Part shown: in pieces, positions 28,959 to 35,493 of the stretch | How the letters are laid out: the number at the start of each line of letters is the position of its first letter | Position numbering within the stretch: the stretch's first letter is position 1 | DNA from: a virus | IMG/VR virus record: IMGVR_UViG_3300025728_000006 | Location: 1-41,701 of that record | Length of the DNA stretch: 41,701 bases | Reading direction: 5' to 3' (one strand) | Notes under the pieces: generated by a model | Told to the model about the DNA's origin: nothing | Database searches by the model: none | What the model saw: the letters and a program-made list of their open reading frames with translations, nothing else | Made by a program: the position numbers and the translations under genes

Positions 28959-30092
28959 ATGTCTCGCGTGGATGACCGATGGGTCCGGAAAGACAAGACC
29001 CGCACACCGCTCTACGGCAAAGGCAAACGCTGGCAAGCCGTATGGACCGAGAATGGCACCGAGAAGAAGCAGTCCTTCAAAGCCAAGGATGCCGCCCTAG
29101 CGCACCTGACCGACATTGACCACCGGCAACGCTCCGGAACCTACACGTCCTCAGAACTGGGTAGGGTGCATGTGGGGGAGCTGCTGGATCCGTGGATGGA
29201 AACGCTCGTTCATCTGGAGCAGTCCACTATGGCCGCCACCCGCTCCGACGTTCGCGCCACCATCAGGCCCTACTGGGCGAAGAAAATCGTTGCCGACATC
29301 ACCCGAGCCGACGTTCAGCAATGGGTGACCGAGATGGACAAAGCACCACGGACCGTGGAAACCATTTACGGCCGGTTCCGGAACTTCCTGAACTGGTGCG
29401 TCACGGAAGGCAGGATCAAAGCCAGCCCAGCGGCGAAGATCAACCTGCCCCAAGGCCATAAACGGGAACACATCTTCCTCACAGTCGGACAAGTCCAGGA
29501 CCTCACAGAAGCCATCGGCGTCTTCTATGAGGACCTCATATGGTTCCTCGCCACAACCGGGCTCAGGTTCGGTGAAGCAGCCGAGCTCCGCGTAAGGGAT
29601 CTCGATCTGCCACGCCGGCGAATCACGGTGTCACGGTCTGTCACGGACGTGGGCGGGAAGATGGTTGTGGGGCCGCCGAAGGGCAGGAAGTCCCGGTCCG
29701 TTCCTATGACGTCATTCATGGTGGGGAGGATCGCCGCACGCGTGAAGGGGAAGCCACGTGACGCGTTGGTGTTCCCGGCCCAGCGGGGCGGGTGGATACG
29801 GTCCAACAACTTCAAACGACGCACCTATGACCCTGCGGTGAAGGCTGCGAAGCTCCCGGCGGATCTGTGGGTGCACGATTTGAGGCACACTGCAGCGTCG
29901 TTGGCTGTGGCGTCCGGGGCGTCCGTGAAGTCCATCCAGCGGATGCTGGGGCACGCCTCCGCGGCGCTCACACTGGACATTTACGCTGGGTTGTTCGATC
30001 AGGACCTGGACGCCGTCGCGGACAAGATGGACTCCATGCTGTCTCTCGTCCCGAATCCGTTCCTCTCAGAATCCTCCCTGAAGGCCGGATAA
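28959..30092 (+). CDS. int: Tyrosine integrase
   Basis: The protein has 377 residues, ATG at 28959. It has an N-terminal arm-binding domain (KRWQAVWTENGTEKKQSFKA), a core-binding helical domain (STMAATRSDVRATIRPYWAK), and a catalytic domain with R203 (TTGLRFGEAAEL), K241, HDLRH at 306-310, GH at 331-332 and nucleophile Y342. Spacing is normal and complete, so it should be active. It recombines attP, 22 bases downstream, with a host tRNA gene. Its 3' end carries arm-type repeats. Confidence 0.95.
   Translation: MSRVDDRWVRKDKTRTPLYGKGKRWQAVWTENGTEKKQSFKAKDAALAHLTDIDHRQRSGTYTSSELGRVHVGELLDPWMETLVHLEQSTMAATRSDVRATIRPYWAKKIVADITRADVQQWVTEMDKAPRTVETIYGRFRNFLNWCVTEGRIKASPAAKINLPQGHKREHIFLTVGQVQDLTEAIGVFYEDLIWFLATTGLRFGEAAELRVRDLDLPRRRITVSRSVTDVGGKMVVGPPKGRKSRSVPMTSFMVGRIAARVKGKPRDALVFPAQRGGWIRSNNFKRRTYDPAVKAAKLPADLWVHDLRHTAASLAVASGASVKSIQRMLGHASAALTLDIYAGLFDQDLDAVADKMDSMLSLVPNPFLSESSLKAG
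30062..30081 (+). repeat. Integrase arm-type repeats, left arm
   Basis: CCTCTCAGAAT followed by CCTCCCTGA is a direct repeat with an 11-bp period, inside the end of int and about 35 bp left of the attP core. The 15-mer at 30062-30076 recurs exactly at 30316-30330 on the other side of the core. Confidence 0.7.
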
Positions 30093-30114
30093 TCCGCTCC
30101 AGCACTGGCCGAAG

Positions 30115-30164
30115 CGCCACGTTTACACCGTGGATGTCATCGGTTCGATCCCGGTAGGACCCAC
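30115..30164 (+). other. attP: attP core: 3' part of a tRNA-Val(TAC) gene
   Basis: The sequence is the anticodon arm CCACG-TTTACAC-CGTGG (30117-30133, anticodon TAC), variable loop ATGTC, T arm ATCGG-TTCGATC-CCGGT and acceptor 3' strand AGGACCC-A-CCA ending at 30164. There is no matching 5' half upstream, so it is not a whole tRNA. After integration it would rebuild the host tRNA gene. The expected target is a tRNA-Val whose acceptor 5' strand is GGGTCCT. Confidence 0.88.
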
Positions 30165-30167
30165 CAT

Positions 30168-30174
30168 TTCCCTA
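30168..30174. promoter_or_regulatory. Operator motif next to attP
   Basis: TTCCCTA lies three bases past the tRNA CCA end. It may let the repressor or another protein affect integration or transcription entering from the host side. Confidence 0.45.
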
Positions 30175-30175
30175 G

Positions 30176-30216
30176 CCCGCCATTCTGGAGTAAATCTCCG
30201 GAATGGCGGGCTTTTT
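30176..30216 (+). terminator. Intrinsic terminator after int/attP
   Basis: A 15-bp stem CCCGCCATTCTGGAG / CTCCGGAATGGCGGG with loop TAAAT is followed by CTTTTT. It ends the repressor-integrase transcript. Confidence 0.93.
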
Positions 30217-30258
30217 GGTGCCCTCTCTGGCGTGTCACTCCGGGAATCTGCGGGGAGT

Positions 30259-30265
30259 TTCCCTA
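30259..30265. promoter_or_regulatory. Operator motif upstream of the 48-residue gene
   Basis: TTCCCTA forms the centre of the short palindrome TCCCTAGGGA, between the terminator and the right arm repeats. It may regulate the 48-residue gene at 30354. Confidence 0.45.
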
Positions 30266-30315
30266 GGGATGTTCCACCAGTAAAGGGGAAGTTGAAAGTG
30301 AGTGATAAAGCCAGA

Positions 30316-30346
30316 CCTCTCAGAATCCTCTCAGAGCCTCTACGCT
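30316..30346 (+). repeat. Integrase arm-type repeats, right arm
   Basis: CCTCTCAGAAT, CCTCTCAGAGC and CCTCTACGC are tandem copies with an 11-bp period, 152 bp past the attP core. They overlap the region just before the GTG start of the 48-residue gene, so integrase binding could also affect that gene. Confidence 0.72.
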
Positions 30347-30353
30347 GGGGAGC

Positions 30354-30500
30354 GTGGAAGTAACCCTGACTATCGAAAACAGCGGCGGCGAACAAGGCAG
30401 TGTGTCCGTTGTGGGCCCGGACTATGAGACGGCACTAGCCAACGCAACGGCTCTCATCCCGGAGGACTGCAAAGCCATTGTCATCCGGACGGACGCTTAA
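30354..30500 (+). CDS. Small conserved-looking protein, 48 residues
   Basis: GTG at 30354 lies behind GGGGAG. The sequence starts MEVTLTIENSGGEQGSVSVV and ends PEDCKAIVIRTDA, alternating strands with one helix (ETALANATALI). It follows attP, so integration would place it at the opposite prophage end from int. I recall similar orphan proteins in actinophages but cannot name a function. It is followed by a terminator. Confidence 0.78.
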   Translation: MEVTLTIENSGGEQGSVSVVGPDYETALANATALIPEDCKAIVIRTDA

Positions 30501-30510
30501 CCAACGAAAC

Positions 30511-30542
30511 GCCCCCACCCTCGCGATGAGGATGGGGGCTTC
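30511..30542 (+). terminator. Bidirectional terminator between converging genes
   Basis: GCCCCCACCCTC / GAGGATGGGGGC forms a 12-bp stem with one mismatch. It is followed by TTCGTT on the plus strand and GTTTCGTT on the minus strand. It separates the 48-residue gene from the minus-strand gene at 30578. Confidence 0.72.
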
Positions 30543-30577
30543 GTTACGTAAGGGAACATAACCGGTCTTATGTTGCC

Positions 30578-30841
30578 CTAGTTTTCGACTTGCTCCACTG
30601 AGGCTTCCATGAAGTGCGGCGTCCATGTACCGTCCTGGATCGTCGCGTTCATGGCAGAGCTGACAGCCATCGGGAGAAGTAGCTCCAATGCCGATGCCGG
30701 GTTCATTCGGAGGTGGAAGCCAGCGTCGACGTCGATCTCGTCATCTTCGTGCTTCCTGCGCACATTGTTGGCGACTGCCACGCCCAATGCGTCTGCGTCT
30801 ACTTCTAGCTTTCCAGTCAGGGTGAATTCAAATACGGCCAT
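30578..30841 (-). CDS. Hypothetical protein, 87 residues
   Basis: ATG at 30841 follows GGAGGGGCA. It starts MAVFEFTLTGKLEVDADALG and has VANNVRRKHEDDEIDVDAGF, a beta-rich acidic protein, ending EASVEQVEN. It is the last minus-strand gene of the structural side. No family is recognised. Confidence 0.7.
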   Translation of the reverse strand: MAVFEFTLTGKLEVDADALGVAVANNVRRKHEDDEIDVDAGFHLRMNPASALELLLPMAVSSAMNATIQDGTWTPHFMEASVEQVEN

Positions 30842-30938
30842 TGCCCCTCCAGCGCGTTTAGTAGTTTAGAGGGCAAACATACCCTCCCCTGTGGGCCCAT
30901 AGACGCCGGTGAGCGGTGTCAGGTAAAGTCTCACCCGT

Positions 30939-30983
30939 AAGGGCCCAAAGCTTCGAGGTTGCAAACTCAAGCTAGGGGCCCTT
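30939..30983. repeat. 45-base imperfect inverted repeat behind the fibre gene
   Basis: Outer arms AAGGGCCC (30939-30946) and GGGCCCTT (30976-30983) and inner arms AAGCTTCGAG / AAACTCAAGCT can form a long hairpin seven bases after the stop at 30990. No U-run follows on either strand. It may be a 3'-end stabiliser or a protein-binding site. Confidence 0.65.
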
Positions 30984-30989
30984 CAGGGT

Positions 30990-32408
30990 TTAACCAAGCT
31001 TTGGCATGACCCCTGCTCCGATGACGGCCTGTGCCTTCACAACCGAAGCTGAGCGCTGGAAGTGCAGGGCATCGGAAGCGATGAACCGCGGATCACATGA
31101 CGGGCTGTTGGGAGAGGCTTCGAGGGCTTTCTCGAAGGGAACAACTCCGGCAATCCCGTCCGGCAACTGGCGAAGAAGGTTGTTATAGAGGCGACGTTCC
31201 ATTTCGTTGCCACTCGTCACCGACTCGCCAACAGCATGGGCGCTTGCCAAAGCGCTAACCGTTAGCGTGTAAGGCCCGCTACCTGTGGTGGCTGAGACAG
31301 TGACCTGTTCAGCGTTCGGGCCAGAACCAATCAGAATCGAGCCGTTCGGTGCGTTGTAAGTGGACGAGATAGACGTTGCTCCTGCTGAAGCTGCGGCGGC
31401 CAGAGTGCCATGCAGGTTGGCATACTCGCGGGGCGTGATGTCGGTCCAGAAGATCCGCTTTATCCCGAGTGCCCTGAGCTTGGCGTTGATCAGCCGGAAG
31501 TTATCAAGGAACGCCTGGGATTGCCCTGCCGCGAGACTGTTCGTCCCGAGCGACACAACAGCGAAATCTGGGTCATACCCTGCGACGTCTACACGGTCGA
31601 AGAGGATTGGGTACGTGGTTCCCCATTCGGCCATGGTGGTTGATCCTACGCCGAGGTTGATGGCGGCGAAGCCTGCCATGTCACCTGCGACAAGCGGCCA
31701 TGTCTCGAACGGCAACGCGCCCGCCCCAGCGCTCGGAAGGAGCGGCGGTGCACTGGGAACGTAGGTGAGCGTATTGGAGTCGCCAACGAACAGCCCGGTT
31801 TGGACCGGCTCCGCGAACTCGTACTCAATCACGATGTCACCAAAGGCTAAAGCCACGCCGCTGGTCGCGCCGCTTAGCGTAGCGCTGCCCGCGTTCGCAG
31901 ATCCCGCCGCCCGGACGACCTGCAAGCTGTTGCCGAAAGCAATGCCTGTACCGGATGCGGCTGTTGTCATGCCCCACGAGATGACTCGTTCAATGCCCGC
32001 TTCGAATGTTTCCGCAGTGATCCAGGAGGACCACCCGCGGCTTCCATCAACCGGCACGGTGAAGCTGGTAGCAACCTGCGTGAGTGCTGCTGAACAGGCA
32101 CCTACCCACCTACCGCCTGAAGCGACAGACGCGCCATATACGGGAGTGCCGACATAAACGCCTGTGACGGTAAGCGGGGACGTCAAGAATGACGCGGAGC
32201 GCAGGTTCCTGTTCGTGACACCGAAGCGCCACCGTTTGACCGGCATCGGCAACTTCACGAGGGAACGAAAAGTGAAGTCTGTTGACGACGCTGCAGTTGA
32301 CTGGTTCGGTGCAGACAGGGGAATCATCGCACTGTGCACACTTGGTTTCCCCACGAATCTGGAGTCAGCCTGAGCTTTGGAATAGATAGCTGGATCAAGA
32401 AGGCCCAT
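30990..32408 (-). CDS. Tail fibre-like protein with SGNH hydrolase domain
   Basis: The protein has 472 residues, ATG at 32408. The start MGLLDPAIYSKAQADSRFVG resembles the attachment segments of phage receptor-binding proteins. The esterase-type SGNH motifs appear as LFVGDSNTLTYVPS (Ser block I), VVSLGTNSLAAGQS (block III) and CDPRFIASDALHFQ (D-x-x-H block V). Between blocks III and V there is an inserted Ala/Ser strand-rich segment. It probably deacetylates or trims cell-wall glycan at adsorption. It is the farthest gene of the late region, behind the lysis genes. Confidence 0.82.
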   Translation of the reverse strand: MGLLDPAIYSKAQADSRFVGKPSVHSAMIPLSAPNQSTAASSTDFTFRSLVKLPMPVKRWRFGVTNRNLRSASFLTSPLTVTGVYVGTPVYGASVASGGRWVGACSAALTQVATSFTVPVDGSRGWSSWITAETFEAGIERVISWGMTTAASGTGIAFGNSLQVVRAAGSANAGSATLSGATSGVALAFGDIVIEYEFAEPVQTGLFVGDSNTLTYVPSAPPLLPSAGAGALPFETWPLVAGDMAGFAAINLGVGSTTMAEWGTTYPILFDRVDVAGYDPDFAVVSLGTNSLAAGQSQAFLDNFRLINAKLRALGIKRIFWTDITPREYANLHGTLAAAASAGATSISSTYNAPNGSILIGSGPNAEQVTVSATTGSGPYTLTVSALASAHAVGESVTSGNEMERRLYNNLLRQLPDGIAGVVPFEKALEASPNSPSCDPRFIASDALHFQRSASVVKAQAVIGAGVMPKLG

Positions 32409-32410
32409 GT

Positions 32411-32974
32411 TTAGATCACCACAATCTGAGGGACGTTGGTCGCGGCACCGTTGGCGTTGCGAGTGATGGGCGGCTGAGTGAAGGTCTTTGTTACCGGGGA
32501 GCCATAGGTGATGTTGTAGGCCAACACTGAGCCGTTCCCATCCCGGCTGGTGATTGTCAGGGTGCCTGGCGTTCCATCAGGCCACACCACAGCAGCAGAC
32601 GTTACGAGATCCGAGCCGTCCAAAGTGATGGCCCCAACGATCAGCAAATCAGGGTTTTTGGCGGCCTGCACAAGCCCGACATAAGTGGCATTAAGTGCCG
32701 TTCGTGTGGGGGTGCCCGGTGTGGTGATTTGTGTTTCCACGGCGGCTGGCACGCCAGCGAGTGCAGCCTCAGCGCCCGTCCTTGCCGCCTCCGCCCCAGC
32801 CTTCGCCGTTTCGGCGCCTGTGCGGGCAGTCTCCGCGCCGGCCTTGGCGGTTTCAGATCCCGTCCTTGCCGTAGCAGCGGCAGCCGCGTCAGCAGCCACA
32901 GCAGGCGGTGCGAACCGGTCAGGGAACCTGCCATTCGTGTCAAGCATGGGCACACGGCCCGAAGATGGTGCCAT
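32411..32974 (-). CDS. Fibre-shaft protein with heptad repeats
   Basis: The protein has 187 residues, ATG at 32974. After MLDTNGRFPDRFAPPAV comes a block of five seven-residue repeats, TARTGSE then TAKAGAE and TARTGAE, indicating an alpha-helical trimeric coiled coil. The rest is strand-rich (LTITSRDGNGSVLAYNITYG). It lies two bases from the SGNH fibre gene, with which it likely forms one tail fibre. Confidence 0.72.
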   Translation of the reverse strand: MAPSSGRVPMLDTNGRFPDRFAPPAVAADAAAAATARTGSETAKAGAETARTGAETAKAGAEAARTGAEAALAGVPAAVETQITTPGTPTRTALNATYVGLVQAAKNPDLLIVGAITLDGSDLVTSAAVVWPDGTPGTLTITSRDGNGSVLAYNITYGSPVTKTFTQPPITRNANGAATNVPQIVVI

Positions 32975-32977
32975 GTT

Positions 32978-33463
32978 TTAGGCCTCCTGGATCGGCATGA
33001 TAAGAATCAGATCATCGGCAGGGTCAGCCTGCCACGACGGGTAATGAAGAATGAGAGCGTCAGGGTCGTCCGGGTCCACGATGGCTTGGACGCCTAACTG
33101 TGCTTGGTCAAGGGCCGCCCACCACGCCGCTTCCGGTGCGACTGTGGGGTCGAGCGTGGCAGGATCCACCCGAATAAGGTCCGTGAAGTCGATCTCAGCA
33201 ACATCAGGGACCGCCACGTACTCCGTGACGTCCGGGACGCCGTTCACGTGCCGATCGATACGCCACGCCCACTCCACCGACGTAGCCGCAAGGGGAACGT
33301 CCAGCACGCCGAGCGGGCCGATCTTCTCGTGGAACGGCACCGGAAGAATAAGCTCACCGTCCACGGCGCGGGAGCGGGTGGGTGTGAACGACACCGCCCC
33401 CGACGCCGGGACATTCGGGCCACCCGGACTAGGGCGCGTCAAAAGGAACCTAACCAACGTCAC
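32978..33463 (-). CDS. Minor tail/fibre-region protein, 161 residues
   Basis: The GTG at 33463 starts the frame; its ribosome binding site is weak. The beta-rich start VRFLLTRPSPGGPNVPASGA and VSFTPTRSRAVDGELILPVP is followed by YVAVPDVAEIDFTDLIRV. The end DPDDPDALILHYPSWQADPA gives a short acidic C-terminus. Proteins of this kind follow holin genes in Arthrobacter-like phages and are annotated as minor tail or hypothetical. Confidence 0.65.
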   Translation of the reverse strand: MTLVRFLLTRPSPGGPNVPASGAVSFTPTRSRAVDGELILPVPFHEKIGPLGVLDVPLAATSVEWAWRIDRHVNGVPDVTEYVAVPDVAEIDFTDLIRVDPATLDPTVAPEAAWWAALDQAQLGVQAIVDPDDPDALILHYPSWQADPADDLILIMPIQEA

Positions 33464-33496
33464 AGTCAGCTCACAATCTGCCCCGAGAGGCGGTAA

Positions 33497-33802
33497 TTAC
33501 TTCTTATCCGGAGCTAGCCAAGGCAAATACTTGCGCGTCCACTCAATGACGCCAGGCAGCGCCGCAAGACGCGCCAGCGTGGCCGAGGCAGCCGTGATAA
33601 CCACAGCCGCGCCAGCCAGCCACGCGTATAGTGCGGGCGGTAGGTGCTGGCCGAAACCATCAAGGACCGTCTGGATGATCGGCGGCAAGATCAGCAACAG
33701 CCCAACGAATGCCGGGATACCCACTTGAAACGCCGTCCGAATGGCGGCCTGCCAAGGAAACCGTGCCTGAGTCGTCGTCGGGAGTGCTTCGTGATCACCC
33801 AT
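33497..33802 (-). CDS. Holin
   Basis: The protein has 101 residues, ATG at 33802, two bases behind the endolysin stop. Two transmembrane segments (VGIPAFVGLLLILPPIIQTV and ALYAWLAGAAVVITAASATL) are joined by a short turn, with charged ends including RKYLPWLAPDKK. Size, topology and its place next to the endolysin are typical of a class II holin, which sets lysis time. Confidence 0.85.
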   Translation of the reverse strand: MGDHEALPTTTQARFPWQAAIRTAFQVGIPAFVGLLLILPPIIQTVLDGFGQHLPPALYAWLAGAAVVITAASATLARLAALPGVIEWTRKYLPWLAPDKK

Positions 33803-33804
33803 TA

Positions 33805-34722
33805 TTAGCCCTCCTGCTTCAGCGTGACGGTAGTGGTGGCGGTGGCTTCGAGATCCGCCAGCGCCTCCGCCGCCCCAGCCTTCGAGGCAGCCTTCACCGC
33901 TTCAAGGTCCAGCGCGGAACCGGGAGCGGACGTGATCTGCTTCAGGGCCTCCAGTAGGCCGGCGTTCTGCCCCTGGATGCCTGCGAGCATGTTTGGGATG
34001 AGCCCGGCAGGCCGTACACCGCCCTCACCTCCACGCAGCCACGCCCAGACGTCGTCCACCTTGTCGGCTACGTCGGCCATGCCACCACGGGTTCGACCCC
34101 CGAGCTGGCCGTCAAGGGCGATCTGATTCAGCATGAGCGTTGTGTGATCGTTGATCTGCTGTACTTCTGCTGCGGACAAGGTGTCCTCCTTAGCTGGTGT
34201 GATGATTTCGCCGGCCGGGCCGAGAGACGCGCCAGCGGCTTCGTCTTCCCAGTAGTCCGTCATGAACAGGCGCGGGTTGACGCGCCCGTAAGTGTTGGTG
34301 TTGAGGTTGAAGTTATAGGGCAGGCACCCAACATGGCAGTGCGGGCCGGTGCTGATGTTCGTGCCGCCGTCACTGTTGCCAGACAGCGCAATGATCTGTC
34401 CCCGGCGAACCCGGTCGCCCGCCTTCACCAACAGCTTCGAGTTGTGCCCGTACTCGAAGTACGGGGCCGTCTCGCCGTCCATGTTCAGGACAACCATGTT
34501 GCCGCCGTACATCAGGTTCCAGCCGAAGTTGTCCGCGTAGGTGTCATCGAACTGCCCAGCGAACACAACCACACCATCACCAGCAGCACGCACAGGCGTA
34601 CCAATGGGGGTAGCCCAGTCATCACCGTTATGCCCGCCAGGCGGGTTCGGACCCCAGCCAGGATTAGCCCCGAAGTCCTGCGACCTGCCAATACTCCGGG
34701 GGAATGGGAACAAGTAGCCCAT
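33805..34722 (-). CDS. Endolysin, M23-family peptidase
   Basis: The protein has 305 residues, ATG at 34722. The M23 fold has H31-x3-D35 in GGHNGDDWATPIGTPVRAA, H93 in YFEYGHNSKLLV, VRRGQIIALSGNS and H128-C-H130 in STGPHCHVGCLP. It would cut peptide cross-links of the cell wall. After residue about 165 a linker leads to a helical C-terminal part (ALKQITSAPGSALDLEAVKA) that may bind the wall or oligomerise. No signal peptide is seen, so export depends on the adjacent holin. Confidence 0.9.
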   Translation of the reverse strand: MGYLFPFPRSIGRSQDFGANPGWGPNPPGGHNGDDWATPIGTPVRAAGDGVVVFAGQFDDTYADNFGWNLMYGGNMVVLNMDGETAPYFEYGHNSKLLVKAGDRVRRGQIIALSGNSDGGTNISTGPHCHVGCLPYNFNLNTNTYGRVNPRLFMTDYWEDEAAGASLGPAGEIITPAKEDTLSAAEVQQINDHTTLMLNQIALDGQLGGRTRGGMADVADKVDDVWAWLRGGEGGVRPAGLIPNMLAGIQGQNAGLLEALKQITSAPGSALDLEAVKAASKAGAAEALADLEATATTTVTLKQEG

Positions 34723-34731
34723 GATGTCTCC

Positions 34732-35055
34732 TTATTTGGGTAATTCGGTCAGGAGCGGCGGCCACTTCGGGAACTCATCCGGATCCGTGCCATGCTCTTC
34801 AGTACAGAAACGCCGCACACGCGACGTGTACTCTTCAGTACGGCGCCGGTTCAGTGCCTCCAGCTCAGCCCGGTCCCGCTCTCGCTCAGCGTCTTTCCAC
34901 GCCTCGTTCCGCTGGTCCTTCATCGTCGTGTTACGTGCACGCTCACGCCCCGCCGAACCGTTGAAGTACTTGACCAGTCCGTTAGTCAGGGCCAGAAGCG
35001 CGCCTGTGCTACCAACCGTCGTGATGATGGTGATGAGCAGTTGGGTGGAGTCCAT
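34732..35055 (-). CDS. Membrane-anchored coiled-coil protein (lysis accessory candidate)
   Basis: The protein has 107 residues, ATG at 35055. One transmembrane segment LLITIITTVGSTGALLALTN is followed by a highly charged helix RNEAWKDAERERDRAELEAL. This gives a spanin-like or Rz-like topology, though actinophages usually lack classic spanins. It lies directly before the endolysin gene, which suggests a lysis accessory role. Confidence 0.7.
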   Translation of the reverse strand: MDSTQLLITIITTVGSTGALLALTNGLVKYFNGSAGRERARNTTMKDQRNEAWKDAERERDRAELEALNRRRTEEYTSRVRRFCTEEHGTDPDEFPKWPPLLTELPK

Positions 35056-35061
35056 GCGGGC

Positions 35062-35493
35062 CTACTTTTCGGGGTCGTAGGCGTAATGCCGGATTTTCAC
35101 TAGGCGGGCGGCGAAAGCGAGCAGAGAGAAGATCACAAAGCAGAGCGTCGCCACACGGGTGCTGATCTGATTCACCGGGTAGGCGGCAATTGCCGCCCCG
35201 TAAATCCCGATGGCCGTCATGCAGAACCCAGTAGCGGCGCGCTCAAGCCACCAAATACCCGGTAACACGCTGATGGACCCGAGGGCCCCGCCGACAAGCA
35301 GCAACGTCCCCCAGACGATCATCAACGCGGTCCCCGTGGCGGACTGGACTGCCCGTGGCGGGTCAATCGCCACGGCCAGCCCCATCACACTGATCACCAA
35401 GTAGGCGAAGAAGTAGATGACCGACAACGCCCGCGGTTCCTGGACCTTCAGCCACAGGTTAAGCAGCATGCACTTCATAGGCTTGCCTCTCAT
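35062..35493 (-). CDS. Four-helix membrane protein
   Basis: The protein has 143 residues; ATG at 35493 was chosen for ATGA coupling to the SGNH gene. Four hydrophobic spans are visible: VIYFFAYLVISVMGLAVAID, ALMIVWGTLLLVGGALGSIS, ATGFCMTAIGIYGAAIAAY and VATLCFVIFSLLAFAARLV. It is a possible second holin or antiholin by context. Similar proteins in related phages carry only the label membrane protein. Confidence 0.75.
   Translation of the reverse strand: MRGKPMKCMLLNLWLKVQEPRALSVIYFFAYLVISVMGLAVAIDPPRAVQSATGTALMIVWGTLLLVGGALGSISVLPGIWWLERAATGFCMTAIGIYGAAIAAYPVNQISTRVATLCFVIFSLLAFAARLVKIRHYAYDPEK

Noticed and set aside
28514-29005. Minus-strand reading frame of 163 codons opposite the ImmA-like gene
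   Set aside because: Composition is that of a shadow (Cys/Val/Gly-rich, no motif), and the plus strand carries a better supported coding frame coupled to int.
30091-30164. A complete phage-encoded tRNA gene
   Set aside because: Anticodon and T arms are perfect, but no D arm or pairing 5' acceptor strand (GGGTCCT) precedes them, so this is an att core and not a functional tRNA.
32790-32880. CRISPR-like array from the periodic sequence in the fibre-shaft gene
   Set aside because: The 21-base periodicity is coding heptad repeats, with no unique spacers between conserved repeats.
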